This document shows positions 43,803 to 58,500 of a stretch of 64,000 nt of DNA, one piece after another; position 1 is the first letter of the stretch, and the number at the start of each line of letters is the position of its first letter. Below the pieces are notes generated by a model. That model saw nothing but the letters and a program-made list of their open reading frames with translations, was not told the DNA's origin and made no database searches. The DNA is taken from positions 147,341,941 through 147,405,940 of the forward strand of contig CAKMRJ010005523.1 in NCBI GenBank assembly GCA_928212115.1, given 5' to 3'. Origin of the DNA: Lactuca virosa (Eukaryota > Streptophyta > Magnoliopsida > Asterales > Asteraceae). Made by a program: the position numbers and the translations under genes.

Positions 43803-46055
43803 TGTAACACCCATAAAATTTGAGCCAATTAAAAATTTTTGAATCATTTAAAACCATCAGAGTTCCCAGAAATCATATTCATCAATCGAGGAAGTGTACG
43901 GTCACGCCTTCGCCTTCCCGCGGTCATCCGCTGCACCTGAAACAATAATCGATAAATGTAAGCTTGAAGGCTTAGTGAGTTACCCCCAAATTACCCATAC
44001 ACATAACAATGCACATATAATTACAAACAACATACTATAGGTCCAATCATCCGTCGGGATGGAATACCCCAGGTCTCTCAACCATCGGGTTGAAATGCCA
44101 ACATACTATGGGTCTAATCAACCAGCGGGTTGGAATACCCCAGGCCCCTCAACCATCGGGATGGAATGCAAGTACTACGAGTCCAATCATTCTTGGGATG
44201 GAATACTCTCGGCCCACAACCATCGGGTTGGAATGCCCACACACTACACACATAGCATAGATACTATGGGTGCAATCATCCGTCGGGATGGAATACCCCA
44301 GGCCCCTCAACCATCGGGTTGGAATGCCAACATACTAGAGTCCAATCATCCTCGGGATGGAATACTCTCGGCCCAAAACCATCGGGTTGGAATGCCCACA
44401 ACAAATCAAACATGTGCACGTATCTCAGATAATCATGTAACAGACTATAAAGATAACATACTAGGGTCCTATCATCCTCGGGATGGAATACCCTCAACTA
44501 CCAGTCAATCATGTGCACACATAACAGGTAATATCCTACCAGCATACAGACAGTCAGACCAACTATAGGTCTCTAAGCATAATCACATCCTCTCTACCAG
44601 GATACCGATCTATCATACCATACCAACATATAACCATCCTGTCTACCAGAATACCGACCTAACACATCATACCAACATACGACCATCCTGTCTACCAGGA
44701 TACCGATCTAACATACCATAACAATATCAATTCCAAATACAAATCAAAGGGCATGCCTTGGTGCCTTAGACCCTTGAGTACAGTGAGGATAACTCACCTC
44801 GCAACTGTCGATTCGAAAGATAAGCTCAACCTCTCGGATCACCAACACAAACTCCACCACCTATAGTTACCATCAAACCATGTTCATAAATTTCCAATTT
44901 CCCAAAATACCCCAAGAGTCTAATAGTCACCCTCGGTCAAAGTCAAAGTCAACTATCAAGGTCAACAGCCCATGTTGACCTCAACTCGTCAAGTACCCTC
45001 AGATACTCGTCGAGTTCCTGGCATGACTCGCCAACTCGCCGAGTCACCTGAGTGACTCGTCGAGTTCCTAGTGTCAGTGGCCGTAACTCCTTGGCCAACT
45101 CGCCGAGTTTTCGCTTTACATTTCGCCGCGTTCATACGTGTCCAAAGGTTGGGAAAACCTTATCCGACTCGCCGAGTCACTCGACTGACTCGCCGAGCTC
45201 ACGAAAACCTTCATCGGACTCACCGAGTTGTTCATCCAACTCGTCGAGTACATGACTATCTTCATATGACTTGCCGAGTCCCTTCAACCCTTCAACCATA
45301 CAGATGCTTTTTAAGTCATGCAAAGGCTCCATATTGCAGATCTAAGCTCCTAGGGCATGATTATCACGTAAAGTTGCAACCTTTACATGCATGCAAGGCT
45401 CTATAGGCTTAGAATGTCAATCCCAAGCTTACAATTTGGTTTATCTTCAACATGGAGGGTTCATGCTTGCTAAAGCTGGAGACTTTATGGCTCTAGAGTC
45501 CAAGATGAGCTCAGATCTGAAGTTGCGACTTCAGATCCTAGCCCATACCCGAAATTGGTTATCACCCATGCTATAAAAGCCCTAATCTTCAACATTAAGA
45601 GATCTAGGAAGAACAAGGTCAAGGTAACAACTTGTTACCTTCAAATGATGCTAAACTGAGGTAGACTTCAGATCCCCAAATGTTCTTGCCTCCAACTTCT
45701 TGATCTTCAAACTTCTAGAAAAAAAATCTTCTTTCCAAGCTTGAAATTCACACTAATATGGAGCACACACACGAATTAGGGTTCTGGACTCTCAAGAGGC
45801 AGTAGTAAGGGAGGCTAAGGGAAAATGATCCTTTAAATTGGGTGCAAAACCCTGGAAATTAGGGTTTCATCCTCCAGCTCCTACTCACCGAGTCCCTTCT
45901 TGGATCGGCGAGTAGGTCACTTAAGTGCGCGGCCTAACCCGCTGCTACTCAACAGTCAGGCCACTAACTCGTCGAGTAGACCTTAAAACCATGAGAATTT
46001 CTAACTATAAATTGATACTCGGGAATCGGGGCGTTACAATTCTCCCCCACTTAAA

Positions 46056-46445
46056 CTAGACTTCATCCTCGAAGTCTGCTGTGGTGAACCACCTTGGATA
46101 GTGCTCCCGCATCCCTGCCTCTGGCTCCCACGTCCATTCGGATCCCCTCTGATGCTCTCATTGTACCTTCACCACAGGTATCTCCTTGTTCCGTTGAATC
46201 TTCACCTTCCTCTCTAGTATGGCCACGGGCCTCTCGACATAGTTCAGGCGCTCCTCGACCTGTATGTCATCCAATGATACCACCACCTCCTGGTCCATAA
46301 CGCACTTTCGCAACTGCGAATCGTGGAAAGTGCTGTGAATCCGACTAAGCTCCTCCAGAAGCTCCAGCTTATATGCCACTTCGCCAACCTGACAAAATCC
46401 TGATGATCCAAAGTACCGGATACCCAACTTTCCCTTTTTCTTGAA
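46056..46445 (-). pseudogene. Element B integrase/chromodomain remnant, second copy
   Basis: Same as 20261-20650, including the stop after IPVVKVQ at 46158. Confidence 0.85.
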
Positions 46446-47968
46446 GAGAACCCATTTCTGCTGACAAGATAATGCGTCCTTCAGCTCCTAGAATATCATA
46501 CATAATCAATCCACTAATAACCATGAACACTCTTTCCTGGGCCAATCAGCCTCGACTGGAATACCAGGCATGCCTACGACGGGTCCGGTCATCCCTAAGA
46601 TGGAATACCCTCGTATCACACATATGTTTGGCCCAATCAACCCTCGGGTTGGAATACCAAACATGTCAGGTCCAGTCAATCGTAGGGTCCGATCATCCCT
46701 AGGATGGAATACCCTAGATTGGAATACCACTGAATACATAACCCGGGTCTAAACTCATAACTTGAGATCCAAGGATCTATCCTTACGTCTCATCCAAAAT
46801 CCTCTGATTTGTCACAACCGAGTGCAACTCCCCCGAATCTCACAACACATCCAATCCGAGTGCGCTCCTACCAGAGACATAACCAACACAATCCCTACGC
46901 CCACAACCTATGACTGGAATACCCTTACTCAGTCGTCAGCATAGGTTTTGATTACTCTGAGCCCACAACATGAGTCTGGTATGCCCTCTCCGGCCCTCAG
47001 CTCATGACTGGAATGCCCCCGATAACCTATCGACATCGCTGTCATCGCTACGGATGTCCAACTCTCCATCCTGGAGGTACTCACCTCCGCTATTCCCAAG
47101 AAGGCCTAATCAATGTCCTTCACAACACCAACAAGTGTCACAATGCTGAACCTCACCCTACACTATCCACTTGCAGAACAAGTTGCTACCCCGTAACACA
47201 CATATAAACTCAGAACCTAATCATGAAACTAACGAAACCCATACAAAATCTTCAGCATACTCCATCAGCATGTTCAATACTTGGGGCATATCTACTGATT
47301 GCTATAGCATAACAGCATACTCAATACCCACACATAGATCTACAAACACATATAGAGTCTTCAGCATGACTGGACCGCCCCTACCTGGCCTTCAGCCTAT
47401 CTGGCCCACTCCCCGAACCTACAGCATGTCTGGTCCGTCCTGACTGGGCCTACAACATGTCTGGACCGTTCTCTGGGCCTCCGGCCTGACTGGTCCGCCT
47501 CGCAGGGCCCTTAGTCTATCCGGACCGCCCTGGGTCTGTTGACCAAAATCCTGAACCCGTCCTGGTGCCCCTCCCTAGATAGCCCGTTCTCCCCCACTTA
47601 GAGCACTAACCACTACCCGTTGATGGAGAACCAATACACGACTTAACCGTCCCAACCGAGTATTACCATTCTAAACTTTAGAGGGGTTAACCCACGCAAG
47701 ACAATCCTCCTGATACGAAGTAACAAACCTCAAGAAAATCTGAATTCCCGCTGATGATCTCTGAATTTATGGATTACAATTGCTCGTCCTAGACTGGCGA
47801 TTCTCTATCCTAACTCCTCATCCTCGAATGCATCTTAGGATCCTAACTATTTACAATCCCCTGAAAATAATTTATCCCTAACATCTCCTATGTCCTAATA
47901 ATTCATGCAGAAAGAAAATGAAAGCTCGTAATACGATTATAAACAAATAGACAGGAGAAAAGACATAC

Positions 47969-49214
47969 CGGTCGCCACATCAGGTACTGTCCTGGCCTCC
48001 TCGACTGTAAGCTAGAAGGCGCGTCCTTGAGCCTTCGGAGGCTCTGCTCTACCCTGACCCCCACCAGTAATCCTCAGGGTGGCCGACGCTGGAGCCTGCA
48101 CCGGCCTGGCAGCTAGTAGGGGACACTGGGCCTTCATATGGCTCATCTGCTCACAATGGTAACAAATCCTGACACCAGCCGCTGGAGTCTTCTGCCTACA
48201 ATCCTTCGTGATGTGACCCTCCTTGCCACACTTGTGGCATCCTGAAGAAGATCGGCAAACCCCATCATGTACCTTGCCGCACTTTCCACAAGTACGACCC
48301 CCCTGACTCTCCTGTTTGTAACCAGCGGCCCTAAACCGTTTTGGCGCAGGCTGTGACTACGTCGGGGCCTGCCTCTGCTCTCTCAGCTGAAGCTCAATCT
48401 CCAACTCTCTCCGCCTGGCGGCCTCCTGTAACTCTAGCAAGGTATCACATCTCTGTGTGGACACGACCTGTCTGATGTCCGTCTTGAGCATGCTCAGATA
48501 TCGGGTCATCTGAGCCTGCTCTGAAGCAAACTCAAGGAAAAACATCGCCCTCTCAGTAAACTTGCAGGTGATCTCCGTCACCGACTCTGCATCGTGTCGC
48601 AGATCCAAGAACTCATACGCTAGCCTCTCCCGCTCAACCCGCGGGACGTAACGGGTACGGAACATATCCCGAAATCGATCCCAAGTAACCGCAACGCGCT
48701 GCTCATCCGAATATGATCCAGTAATCAACCTCCACCAATCCTTTGCTCCGAACCTCAGCAGGTTCAGAGCACACGTGACCTTTTGGTCAGCAGGATATGA
48801 ACATGTGAAGAAACATCCTTCCACGTCGGATAGCCACCTCATGGCTATGATCGGATCCTGAGTACCATCAAATGTCGGGGGCTTCGTGTTATCGAAGTCC
48901 CGGCACTGAAAAGCTCGCCCGACTCCCAACCCTGCCGCCGATACAGTTGTTGTGGCTGCGGCGGCAGCCGCCTCAGTGAGGGCTGCGTATCTGTCATCAA
49001 AGTACTCCATCATAGCGAACTTAATAGTCCCAAACAACTCCGGAATCTGACCCCGGACAATCTCGACCACCTCCTCGCGGATGATCTCCCTGAGCCGATC
49101 CTCTGTCAACACCGGCTCCTCCTGACCGATAATCTCAGGCGCCGCTGGGGCCTCCCGATCACCCTGTCCGGACCCTGATCCAGATCCAGTCACGAAACAC
49201 CTCGTAACCACCAT
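47969..49214 (-). pseudogene. Element B gag with zinc knuckles, second copy, core intact
   Basis: From the ATG at 49214 (MVVTRC; the frame is open further upstream to 49358, but the acceptor-like TATATTTCAG ends one base before this ATG) the gag core is uninterrupted for 285 codons to a TAG at 48357-48359. It shows PPTFDGT, AKDWWRLITGS, RFRDMFRTRYVPRVERE and a charged C-terminal helix (LQEAARRRELEIEL). Zinc knuckles CHKCGKEGHITKDC and CYHCEQMSHMKAQC follow beyond the stop. The segment ends VPDVATG at a GTATGT donor (47963-47968). One TAG and one more stop in the tail prevent a full-length Gag. Confidence 0.9.
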
Positions 49215-52200
49215 TCTGAAATATAACAGGAAGATATCAGGCAATCCGCACAAATAACTGGGAACTAACTCCCTACCAAACCCTAGGGGTTGTGACTTCC
49301 TTGCTACGCGTATGGGTCCTGTGCTTTCAGTAGTACGGGCCCATACTACCTTCCACACCTACCCATATTTGTCTCAAGTATCACTACAACACCCTAACCT
49401 AATATATATCATAGCGAGCACTCAATCCTCACTCCTAGAGGATTTCTAAACTATCCCATAACTGACCTATCGGCCTCTCTCTACCCACCCAACCATGAAA
49501 CTTCCACAAACCCTGCAGCACTAGTGTATGCTAGCCATACATAACGATGGACCCTATAGACTTTCGAATATCCAATCCTACCCTAAGCTCTAATCAATAA
49601 GAACAGAAAATAAGGCTAAATCAAACATTCTCAGGCTATAAGATCTTAATTATGTACGACCGTGATGCATACACTAAACAACTACAGTAATGATGTCAAT
49701 TTCATATAAGGAAAACCCTAGGTTATTAGGCATCATACAATCAGGCAATTCTATCATGCAATTCCTGAAGATCCCTAGCCTAGTACTAGCATGATGTTCT
49801 AACACATTGCAATATCAAATAATTGTATGGTATTTTAGGATCTACTTACTGGCTCCGTCTGATCGTACACTTCGCATCCTCCTTTCTTATTTTGAAAACC
49901 TTTTAAGAAATCATTTTGAAAATCTTTTCTTGGTTTGAGACTGGATTCACACGAATGTTCCACCAATTCACTCAAACCAAGGCTCTGATACCAACTTGTA
50001 ACACCCATAAAATTTGAGCCAATTTAAAACTTTTAAATCATTTAAAACCATTCATTTATTACAATTAGTTTTCAAAATAGTTTAAACATCAGAGTTCCCA
50101 GAAATCATATTCATCAATCGAGGAAGTGTACAGTCACGCCTTCGCCTTCCCGCGGTCATCCGTTGCGCCTGAAACAATAATCGATAAATGTAAGCTTGAA
50201 GGCTCAGTGAGTTACCCCCAAAATACCCATACACACAAAAATACACATATAATAACAAACAAAATACTATGGGTCCAATTATCCGTCGGGATGGAATACC
50301 CCAGGCCCCTCAACCATCGCGTTGGAATGCCAACATACTATGGGTCCAATCAACCAGCGGGTTAGAATAGCCCAGGCCCCTCAACCATCGGGTTGGAATG
50401 CAACGTACTACGAGTCCAATCATCCACGGGATGGAATACTCTCGGCCCACAACCATCGGGTTGGAATGCCCACACACTACACACATAGCACAGATACTAT
50501 GGGTGCAATCATCCGTCGGGATGGAATACCCCAGGCCCCTCACCCATCAGGTTGGAATGCAAACATACTAGAGTCCAATCATCCTCGGGATGGAATACTC
50601 TCGGCCCAAAACCATCGGGTTGGAATGCCCACAACAAATCAAACATGTGCACATATCTCAAATAATCATGTAACAGACTATAAAGATAACATACTAGGGT
50701 CCTATCATCCTCGGGATGGAATACCCTCAACTACCAGTCAATCATGTGCACACATAACATGTAATATCCTACCAGCATACAGACAGTCAGACCAACTATA
50801 GGTCTCTAAGCATAACCACATCCTCTCTATCAGGATACCGATCTATCATACCATACCAACATATAACCATCCTGTCTACCAGAATACCGACCTAACAGAT
50901 CATACCAACATACGACCATCCTGTCTACCAGGATACCGATCTAACATACCATAACAATATCAATTCCAAATACAAATCAAAGGGCCGTCCTTGGTTCCTT
51001 AGACCCTTGAGTACAGTGAGGATAACTCACCTCGCAACTTTCGATTCGAAATACAAGATCAACCTCTCGGATCACCAACACGAACTCCACCACCTATAGT
51101 TACCATCAAACCATGTTCATAAATTTCCAATTTCCCAAAATACCCCAAGAGTCTAATATCACCCTCGGTCAAAGTCAAAGTGAACTATCAAGGTCAACAG
51201 TCCATGTTGACATCAGCTCGTTGAGTACCCTCAGCTACTCGTCGAGTTCCTGGCATGACTCGCCAACTCGCCGAGTCACTTGAGTGACTCGTCGAGTTCC
51301 TAGTGTCAGTGGCCGTAACTCCTTGGCCAACTCGCCGCGTTCATACGTGTCCAAAGGTTGGGAAAACCTTAGCCGAATCGCCGAGTCACTCGACTGACTC
51401 GCCGAGCTCACGACAACCTTCATCGGACTCGCCGAGTTGTTCATCCAACTCGTCGTGTACATGACTATCTTCATATGACTCGCCGATTCGACCTTGTGAC
51501 TCGCCGAGTCCCTTCAACACTTCAACCATACATATGCTTTTTAAGTCATGGAAAGGCTCCATATTGCAGATCTAAGCTCCCAGGGCATGATTATCACATA
51601 AAGTTGCAACCTTTACGTGCATGCAAGGCTCTATAGGCTTAGAATGTCAATCCCAAGCTTACAATGGGGTTTATCTTCAACATGGAGGGTTCATGCTTGC
51701 TAAAGCTGGAGACTTTATGGCTCTAGAGTCCAAGATGAGCTCAGATCTGAAGTTGCGACTTCAGATCCTAGCCCATACCCGAAATTGGTTATCACCCATG
51801 TTATAAAAGCCCTAATCTTCAACATGAACAGATCTAGGAAGAACAAGGTCAAGGTAACAACTTGTTACCTTCAAATGATGCTAAACTGAGGTAGACTTCA
51901 GATCCCCAAATGTTCTTGCCTCCAACTTCTTGATCTTCAAACTTTTAGCAACAAAATCTTCTTTCCAAGCTTGAAATTCACACTAATATGGAGCACACAC
52001 ACGAATCAGGGTTTCTGGACTCTCAAGAGGCAGTAAAGGGAGGCTAAGTGGAAAAAGATCCTTTAAATAGGGTGCAAAACCCCAGAAATTAGGGTGTCAT
52101 CCTCCAGCTCCTACTCGTCGAGTCCCTTCTTGGACTCAGCGAGTAGGTCACTTAAGTACGTGGTCTAACCCGCTGCTACTCGACGAGTCAGGCCACCAAC

Positions 52201-52270
52201 TCGTCGAGTAGACCTTAAAACCATGATAATTTCTAACTATAAATTCATACTTGGGAATCGGGGCGTTACA

Positions 52271-52590
52271 CATCAAGGGGGAGTATTGTGAAGTTTATTC
52301 TTCGGGCGCTTCTCACCCTTAATGGGTTTTATAATCATTTTTTGATTATAAAAAGGGGGAGAATGATGGGTATTCGAAGCGAGTTTTTCGGGTATACTTT
52401 TGCGGATTTGAAGACCGGTGTTACTTCGAGGGGGAGTTTGATCTTGATCACGCGAGCTCGTTGGATATTGAAGTCGGACATCCAATCCTAACTTTGAGGG
52501 GGAGAATGTTATGGTGCAAAGTCACGCATGGATGTGGCTTACCCTTATTGATGTGTAAATGAGTTGTCTTTCCTATAAATAGGAAGTGAG
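52271..52590 (+). other. Element D 3' end and LTR left part, second copy
   Basis: Repeats 26471-26790: four AGGGGGAG tracts, the 12-bp hairpin (one T shorter), LTR start TGTTATGG at 52507, TATAAATA and GTGAG at 52586-52590. Confidence 0.65.
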
Positions 52591-55500
52591 TGTTGGGTTA
52601 TGAGCATTCTAACACTCATAAGTGTACATGCAACCCTAAATACCTTGGATCTATGTTTTCTCTATTATACATACAATTATGAACATCCAAGGTATTATCC
52701 TAATCTAGCATACAAAATAATAAATATAACAAGATAGAATACATACCTCTTTGATGTAGAATGTCTTCATGAAGATTGAGTGCCTAGTGCCCCAAGTGTG
52801 ACACCTCAAATGGTTCACACAACACCAAATACACTTGGAATAACTTGAGAGAAACTTGAACACTCCTTGAAATCGTCTAGCCCTCACACTCACACATTAG
52901 TGCACGATTTCTTGAGCCATGGGATTCTTTTATATGGTGGCTATTAGGGTTACACCATGTAACTCATAACTTTACCCATTCCTTATGCTCCATGGATTTT
53001 AACCTCCATGGAGTATCCATGGGTCACCCCATGGACTTAGTCCAACATAAGGAATCTTGGATCACAAGCCCACATATATAAGAATGAATGATTTACACAA
53101 TCAACCATATATTTAATTAGTCTCCTTTTGATCACTTAATTAATTCCAAATTAATTCTTGATCAATACTAATTAAATAACCTTATTAATATATTAGAACT
53201 TATAATATATTAACCAACCTTAAGTGTTATTTCTCTCATTATAGTCTATCCAAATGCATGATGCCATGCAACCCAAATGGACCATGCCGGGTCGGGTCAA
53301 GTCTTACCAATTATAGTTATGGACTTAGACATTAATCCAACAGTCTCCCACTTGGATAAGTCTAAACCTATTATTGCGTATGACTTCAGGAACCGATCAG
53401 CAATTGTAGCTCTCAAAAGCTTCTGTCGAACTCTGACCTTGTCGATGAACTCTGACCTTTGTCAATGACTTGTCCATTAGATAAGGGATCATATATTCCT
53501 CCATTCTAGATATCATATGGACTGAGACATGGATTATCAACCATTCTCTCTGTCCATTTGTTGTTTCCCGATTTCCGATTCATGATGACTGACTGATTGA
53601 ACAAATCAAATCAGTCCTGGCTTGGCCAAGCACTCACATGTATCATCTTTAAATCATCGAGGGGGCCACATATATCGCTTTATCCCGAAGGTAAAAGGAA
53701 TGGATAAACTTCGACTCATATGGCTTGTTCTACTACTTGTTGAATCATACACAAAGGCACGTTTTATAACATCGAGTTACCAATGCGTTTTCGTGCAATC
53801 AATGTATAACCAACTCATAGTAACAACTCATATCTCTAGGTTTGAAGAATATAAGATATTATCGTCTCATGATCACTCGTGATAAAATCCATGAAGTGAT
53901 TCAAATGAGCGCGGGTTGAATCCAATACTCAGAACTTATGAGCACTCATGAGTGTTGTAGCACCACTTTGTCCACCAACTTGGACCTCTACAAACCAACC
54001 CATGACAGTCTTGATTCATATCTACTTCCAACATATGACCGACTGTGGATGGTTTGAATAACTTAATCATTCAGGAAGAGCGACTTAGTTATTCTGGAAG
54101 TCAAAACATGCAAAGTGAAACACAAGAATAAATGAATCAAATATGGTATCAAACCCTATGAATATAAATAAACACTTTTATTTATCACCATACTGATTAC
54201 TCATTATTCATTGTTTCGGTTTTATCAACTTTATACTTGAATTTAAATACACTATGTTTTCTAAACACTAGTCATGCCATACACCAAGTATGCATACTAT
54301 GTTTGTCTATGATCTTTACTTTGTAAAATAGATCAATTGAACATCACTCCAATGATCCTCTTTTCATAGTCCCAAATCCTTACTGCAAATGCAAAATTCC
54401 AAATTCATGCCATTTACTGAAATCTGTTAGATTCTAAACTTATATGCATTGACCCTCTTAATGATTATGCACAAAGTCAGAAAGACTTGACAACAATCAT
54501 TACAGAGCATTCCAAAGGAGATCAGCTCCTTGGAAACATCATTCTTTCATTAAGTTTCCTAATCTTACACAGATTGAATAATTTCTAACTTTGAAACATT
54601 TCCATATTCCATTTTGACTATCACTTCTGAACAAGAGTTGCCTCCTTACAGATTATGTCAATATGGTCCTTCCAGAATTAACATTATACTTCCAACTGTC
54701 CTTGAGCAACCAATCTTTGGTAAACCTTAGATTGTCCTCGACAATTGCTTAATCATTTTAGTCATATCCAATTCTAGACCTTTTCCCTTCATAATGCCCT
54801 AGGCATTTGGAAAATTTTAGAAAGGATGAATATAGCACATGTAATCGATCCTATATCCGAAGCATATGGGACACGATTCATGATGTCTCACATAAAGACT
54901 AAACCAGTCTTTTGCTATAATATTTCCATTTCAATTTGCCAAGTTCTCAAAATTCAGATTATGAAAAGGGATGCCGTAATCATAATCGAATTTTAGAACG
55001 CAAATAATGGACCCATATATAGAATTTCCTTATGTTGAGCCATTCCAACATGAAATTCATATATATATCCTTGATTAAATACGATTAAAATCTCAATCTA
55101 AGCTTTTAGAATTGAAATGAAGTATAATTTCCTCTCCCTTAATTATAGCAAAACAACTTTTTCAACCCCTGCAACCTCACGAATTGAAACTTTTGTTTTC
55201 TATAATTAACATTGCTAACTTGCAACCTTTGTCATAATTATCATGCTCCCACTAACATGATGATTATTAGCATAACACTTATGATCCCACTAGCTTTGAC
55301 ATGTAGTCAGAAATCAGCTGACTTTCTTACCAAAGTTCAGATTTCTGATACTAGATTGTTTTGATAAAACTTTATCAAAATCATACACCTCTCTTAGATA
55401 GCTCACATGTGTGTATAAAAAATTTTAGAACTATGAAAAGGGATGCCGTAATCATAGTCTCAATTGTTTAGACCTTTGCCACTTCTCACAAGTCCATGTT

Positions 55501-58500
55501 AGTGTGCCGGTAAACCACACACGCTCCACTAACGACTTTGAGAATGCAAATATCACAATTGCTATCTAGCTAAAATCTACTTAGTGAAAGTGTTTCCTCA
55601 CCATCATTTTCATGAATCGGAGAGAAACCTTATGACACTTAGATTTAATAGTGTATGTGTTCTTATCCATGTGAATTTGTCAAAACCATAATCACAAGAC
55701 AAGGTTAGTGACAAATCCAAACTCATATTGATTAAACTTGTGCAATCTTAAATTCTTGCCATTTGGCAGCTCAGGTGCCTGCCATTGCTTCCAAGTAGTT
55801 GTGCAACCAATTGAGAACTCTCAGAACTCCTATGCAAAGCCAACTTGAATAGGTACAAAAATTTCAACACGATAGGTTATAAACCTCAAGTCGTGTGCTA
55901 GTGAAGGACTTTAGGTTTTATTCTTGATTAAGTCTTGAAAACTTTCAAGAGCTTTAAGACTCCCACTGTCCTCTTGACATATAAGACTCCCTTGTCAAAT
56001 ATTCAAGAGATAGTGCGGATTCTTTATCAAGACTAACACTTTACACAATTGGCCTAAGTTGGTCTCTGTTTTATCCAAAACATCACAACTTACCAATTTC
56101 AAATGTACAAGAGTAGATAACCTTTTACTCTTACATTTGACTAGTGTTAACAAACCCTCTTTAAGATATGTCACTTAAGTTACAATCTTGGAGTATGACT
56201 CTAAGAATTGTTTTGGAACGAAGTATGACTCATCTTTTTGATTTAACCATTTCAACAATTCATGACTCCTCTTCTTAGTCATAAGAATGCACTAAGATGA
56301 CTTTAGAGGACCAATTGTGATATGGTATCTTAATCATTAAGATGATCATAAACATGATACTAAAGTACTCTCCCATCTTTTCAGATTTGAGAAACTTTAT
56401 CTTTCTGCCATACTTTGATTCTTCTTATTCGTTCTGTCTCACATTGAAACTTCTCCATGCTACAGACTTATACTTAAACTTATAGTATAACCATATTTAC
56501 TGAACTTAAGTAAATCATGACGAATAGTCTTCTTGATCTTTTGTGGTGGACTTGACCAGTGCACAAGAATGTGTACTCGATCCTTAGTCCTTTCCTTATT
56601 CACATAAGGAATTAGTCTTAATTTTCCAAGCTGAAAGTTCTCATTCATCATACTATACAACTTGCATGATTCCAAGTTTCGGTCCAATTGAACCTTGGGT
56701 GATGAGAATCTTTCCTTATTTGGTAATATTAGACACTACCACAACCGAAAGAATCAAATCCATTTTTCCAATATTGCTATCAATGGAATCTTATAAGCAA
56801 CAACTTTTCACAAATGCCATTGTAAGGATACTTAAAATAAATAAAATCAAAACCTTTTTCTTTTATTTTAAAACTTTGCGGAAAAACTTATCCTTACAAT
56901 CCATATGAAAACCTTGTTGTTATCTATTCCTAAGCAATATAAATATCATAACTCTTAAGTAATAGCCCAAAATTCTGATCACCGAACCATGCGACTGAAA
57001 TCCATCTTCGCGATCAGAATCAGCATGTACTTAATAGAGTTAGACAATGGACTTTACCTGAAGTAGAGCCAAACTTATTGACTTTAACATCCTTAGGTAA
57101 ATTTGGCAGCTTCGTAACCAATGCCTGGCAATAGTTACCTATGAACCCTTGATAATGGGACTATCTCAGACTTCTCCTCTCTCTTTACCATTGGGTCAAC
57201 CGAGTTGACTATGGCCGATCCCTTTCCATTGGGAAGAGAGAGTTTTACTGGATATCCAATGTCATCATTGTCAATGTCCATAGCGTTTTAGGAAGTTGAT
57301 CTTAGCAAATAGATAAGATCATTAAGGGTCTTGTCTTAGTCTGTTTCATAGGATTCCCAAAAGAACTCACTATGTGACTTAGAAAGTAGTTGAGCCACCA
57401 ACTTTCTCAAGACTTTGACACCCAACTCTCCCGGCTTGTCAATATGTGACTACATCTCCAAGATGTGATCACACCTAGACCTTGCCTTGCCAATAGGGCT
57501 TGAGTGACCTTAAACTTTTTAGGAACTTGTGGGTTAGGGAGAATAATTGGAGGAGGTGAAGAAGTATGATATCCATGGGACATCATCTTCATTTAGGAAA
57601 GCTTGTTTCAAGAGATTTGGGAAGATCATAAATGTCTAGACCAGACATCTTTTTGGGAGATATTCAAGATAGTTGATTTAAAGTCCTTAATATGACACCC
57701 AATATGAAATATTAAGGCTAGGACCCAACAAACTATTTTATAACTTAGAAGAGGGATGCCGTAATCCAAGCTATAAAATATTTGAAGGTAGGTGAATGAC
57801 GATTCACCAATTTCCACCATGAAAAACGAAATAATTTATTAGGTTTTAATTGGATTTGAAAGTCCTAGATCTTTGAGATTCATTGAACTGTTCAAAGGCA
57901 TGTTTCAATCTCGAGTGTGCCCTTCAGGTTTTGTGACTGGGATGCCGAGGATCACAAAACAAGGTGTGAATAACCATGCAAATATACTTGGTACCCTTAA
58001 TATTTACCCCTTAATCAGTGTGTCGGTTACCCACACACGCTCCACCGATACTATGATAAATATTAACTTACCCTTTGCCTACCTTGTTAAGTCCAGGTTA
58101 GTGTGCCGGTTAACCACACACGCTCCGCTAACGACTTAAGCAAAGTGCAAAGTGTAATTTCATGGGTTAGCACCAAATTCACATTTTCCTAAGTAACTAA
58201 GATTGGGTATTAATAAGAGTTTAGTTACTTAGTATTTATCATTAATACTTTTAATGAAAGGAGAATTATAGTCCTTGTCCTACCCGTTCGGCTAACGACC
58301 CTCCACCAGTCAAGGAAGCGGTGGGTGAGAGTGGACACCCATTAAACTGCCATTTTATAGGCAGTAACCTTATACCCCCCTTATAGACCGACTTCATGAA
58401 TGAGGCCTACTAACGGTAAGACTGACTTTACTCTTATACATATATATAAATATTAATAACTTATAATATTATAAAGTATAAGGGTTGAATTTTAACTTTT

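Larger units (their letters stand above)
43803..52270 (-). mobile_element. Element B, second copy
   Basis: 8468 bp with 3' LTR 43803-46038, purine tract 46039-46054, non-coding filler 46446-47962, gag, leader, primer binding site near 49981-49993 and 5' LTR 49997-52270. The TSD CATCA lies at 52271-52275. Hairpin arrays lie at 44041-44500 and 50275-50730. Confidence 0.94.
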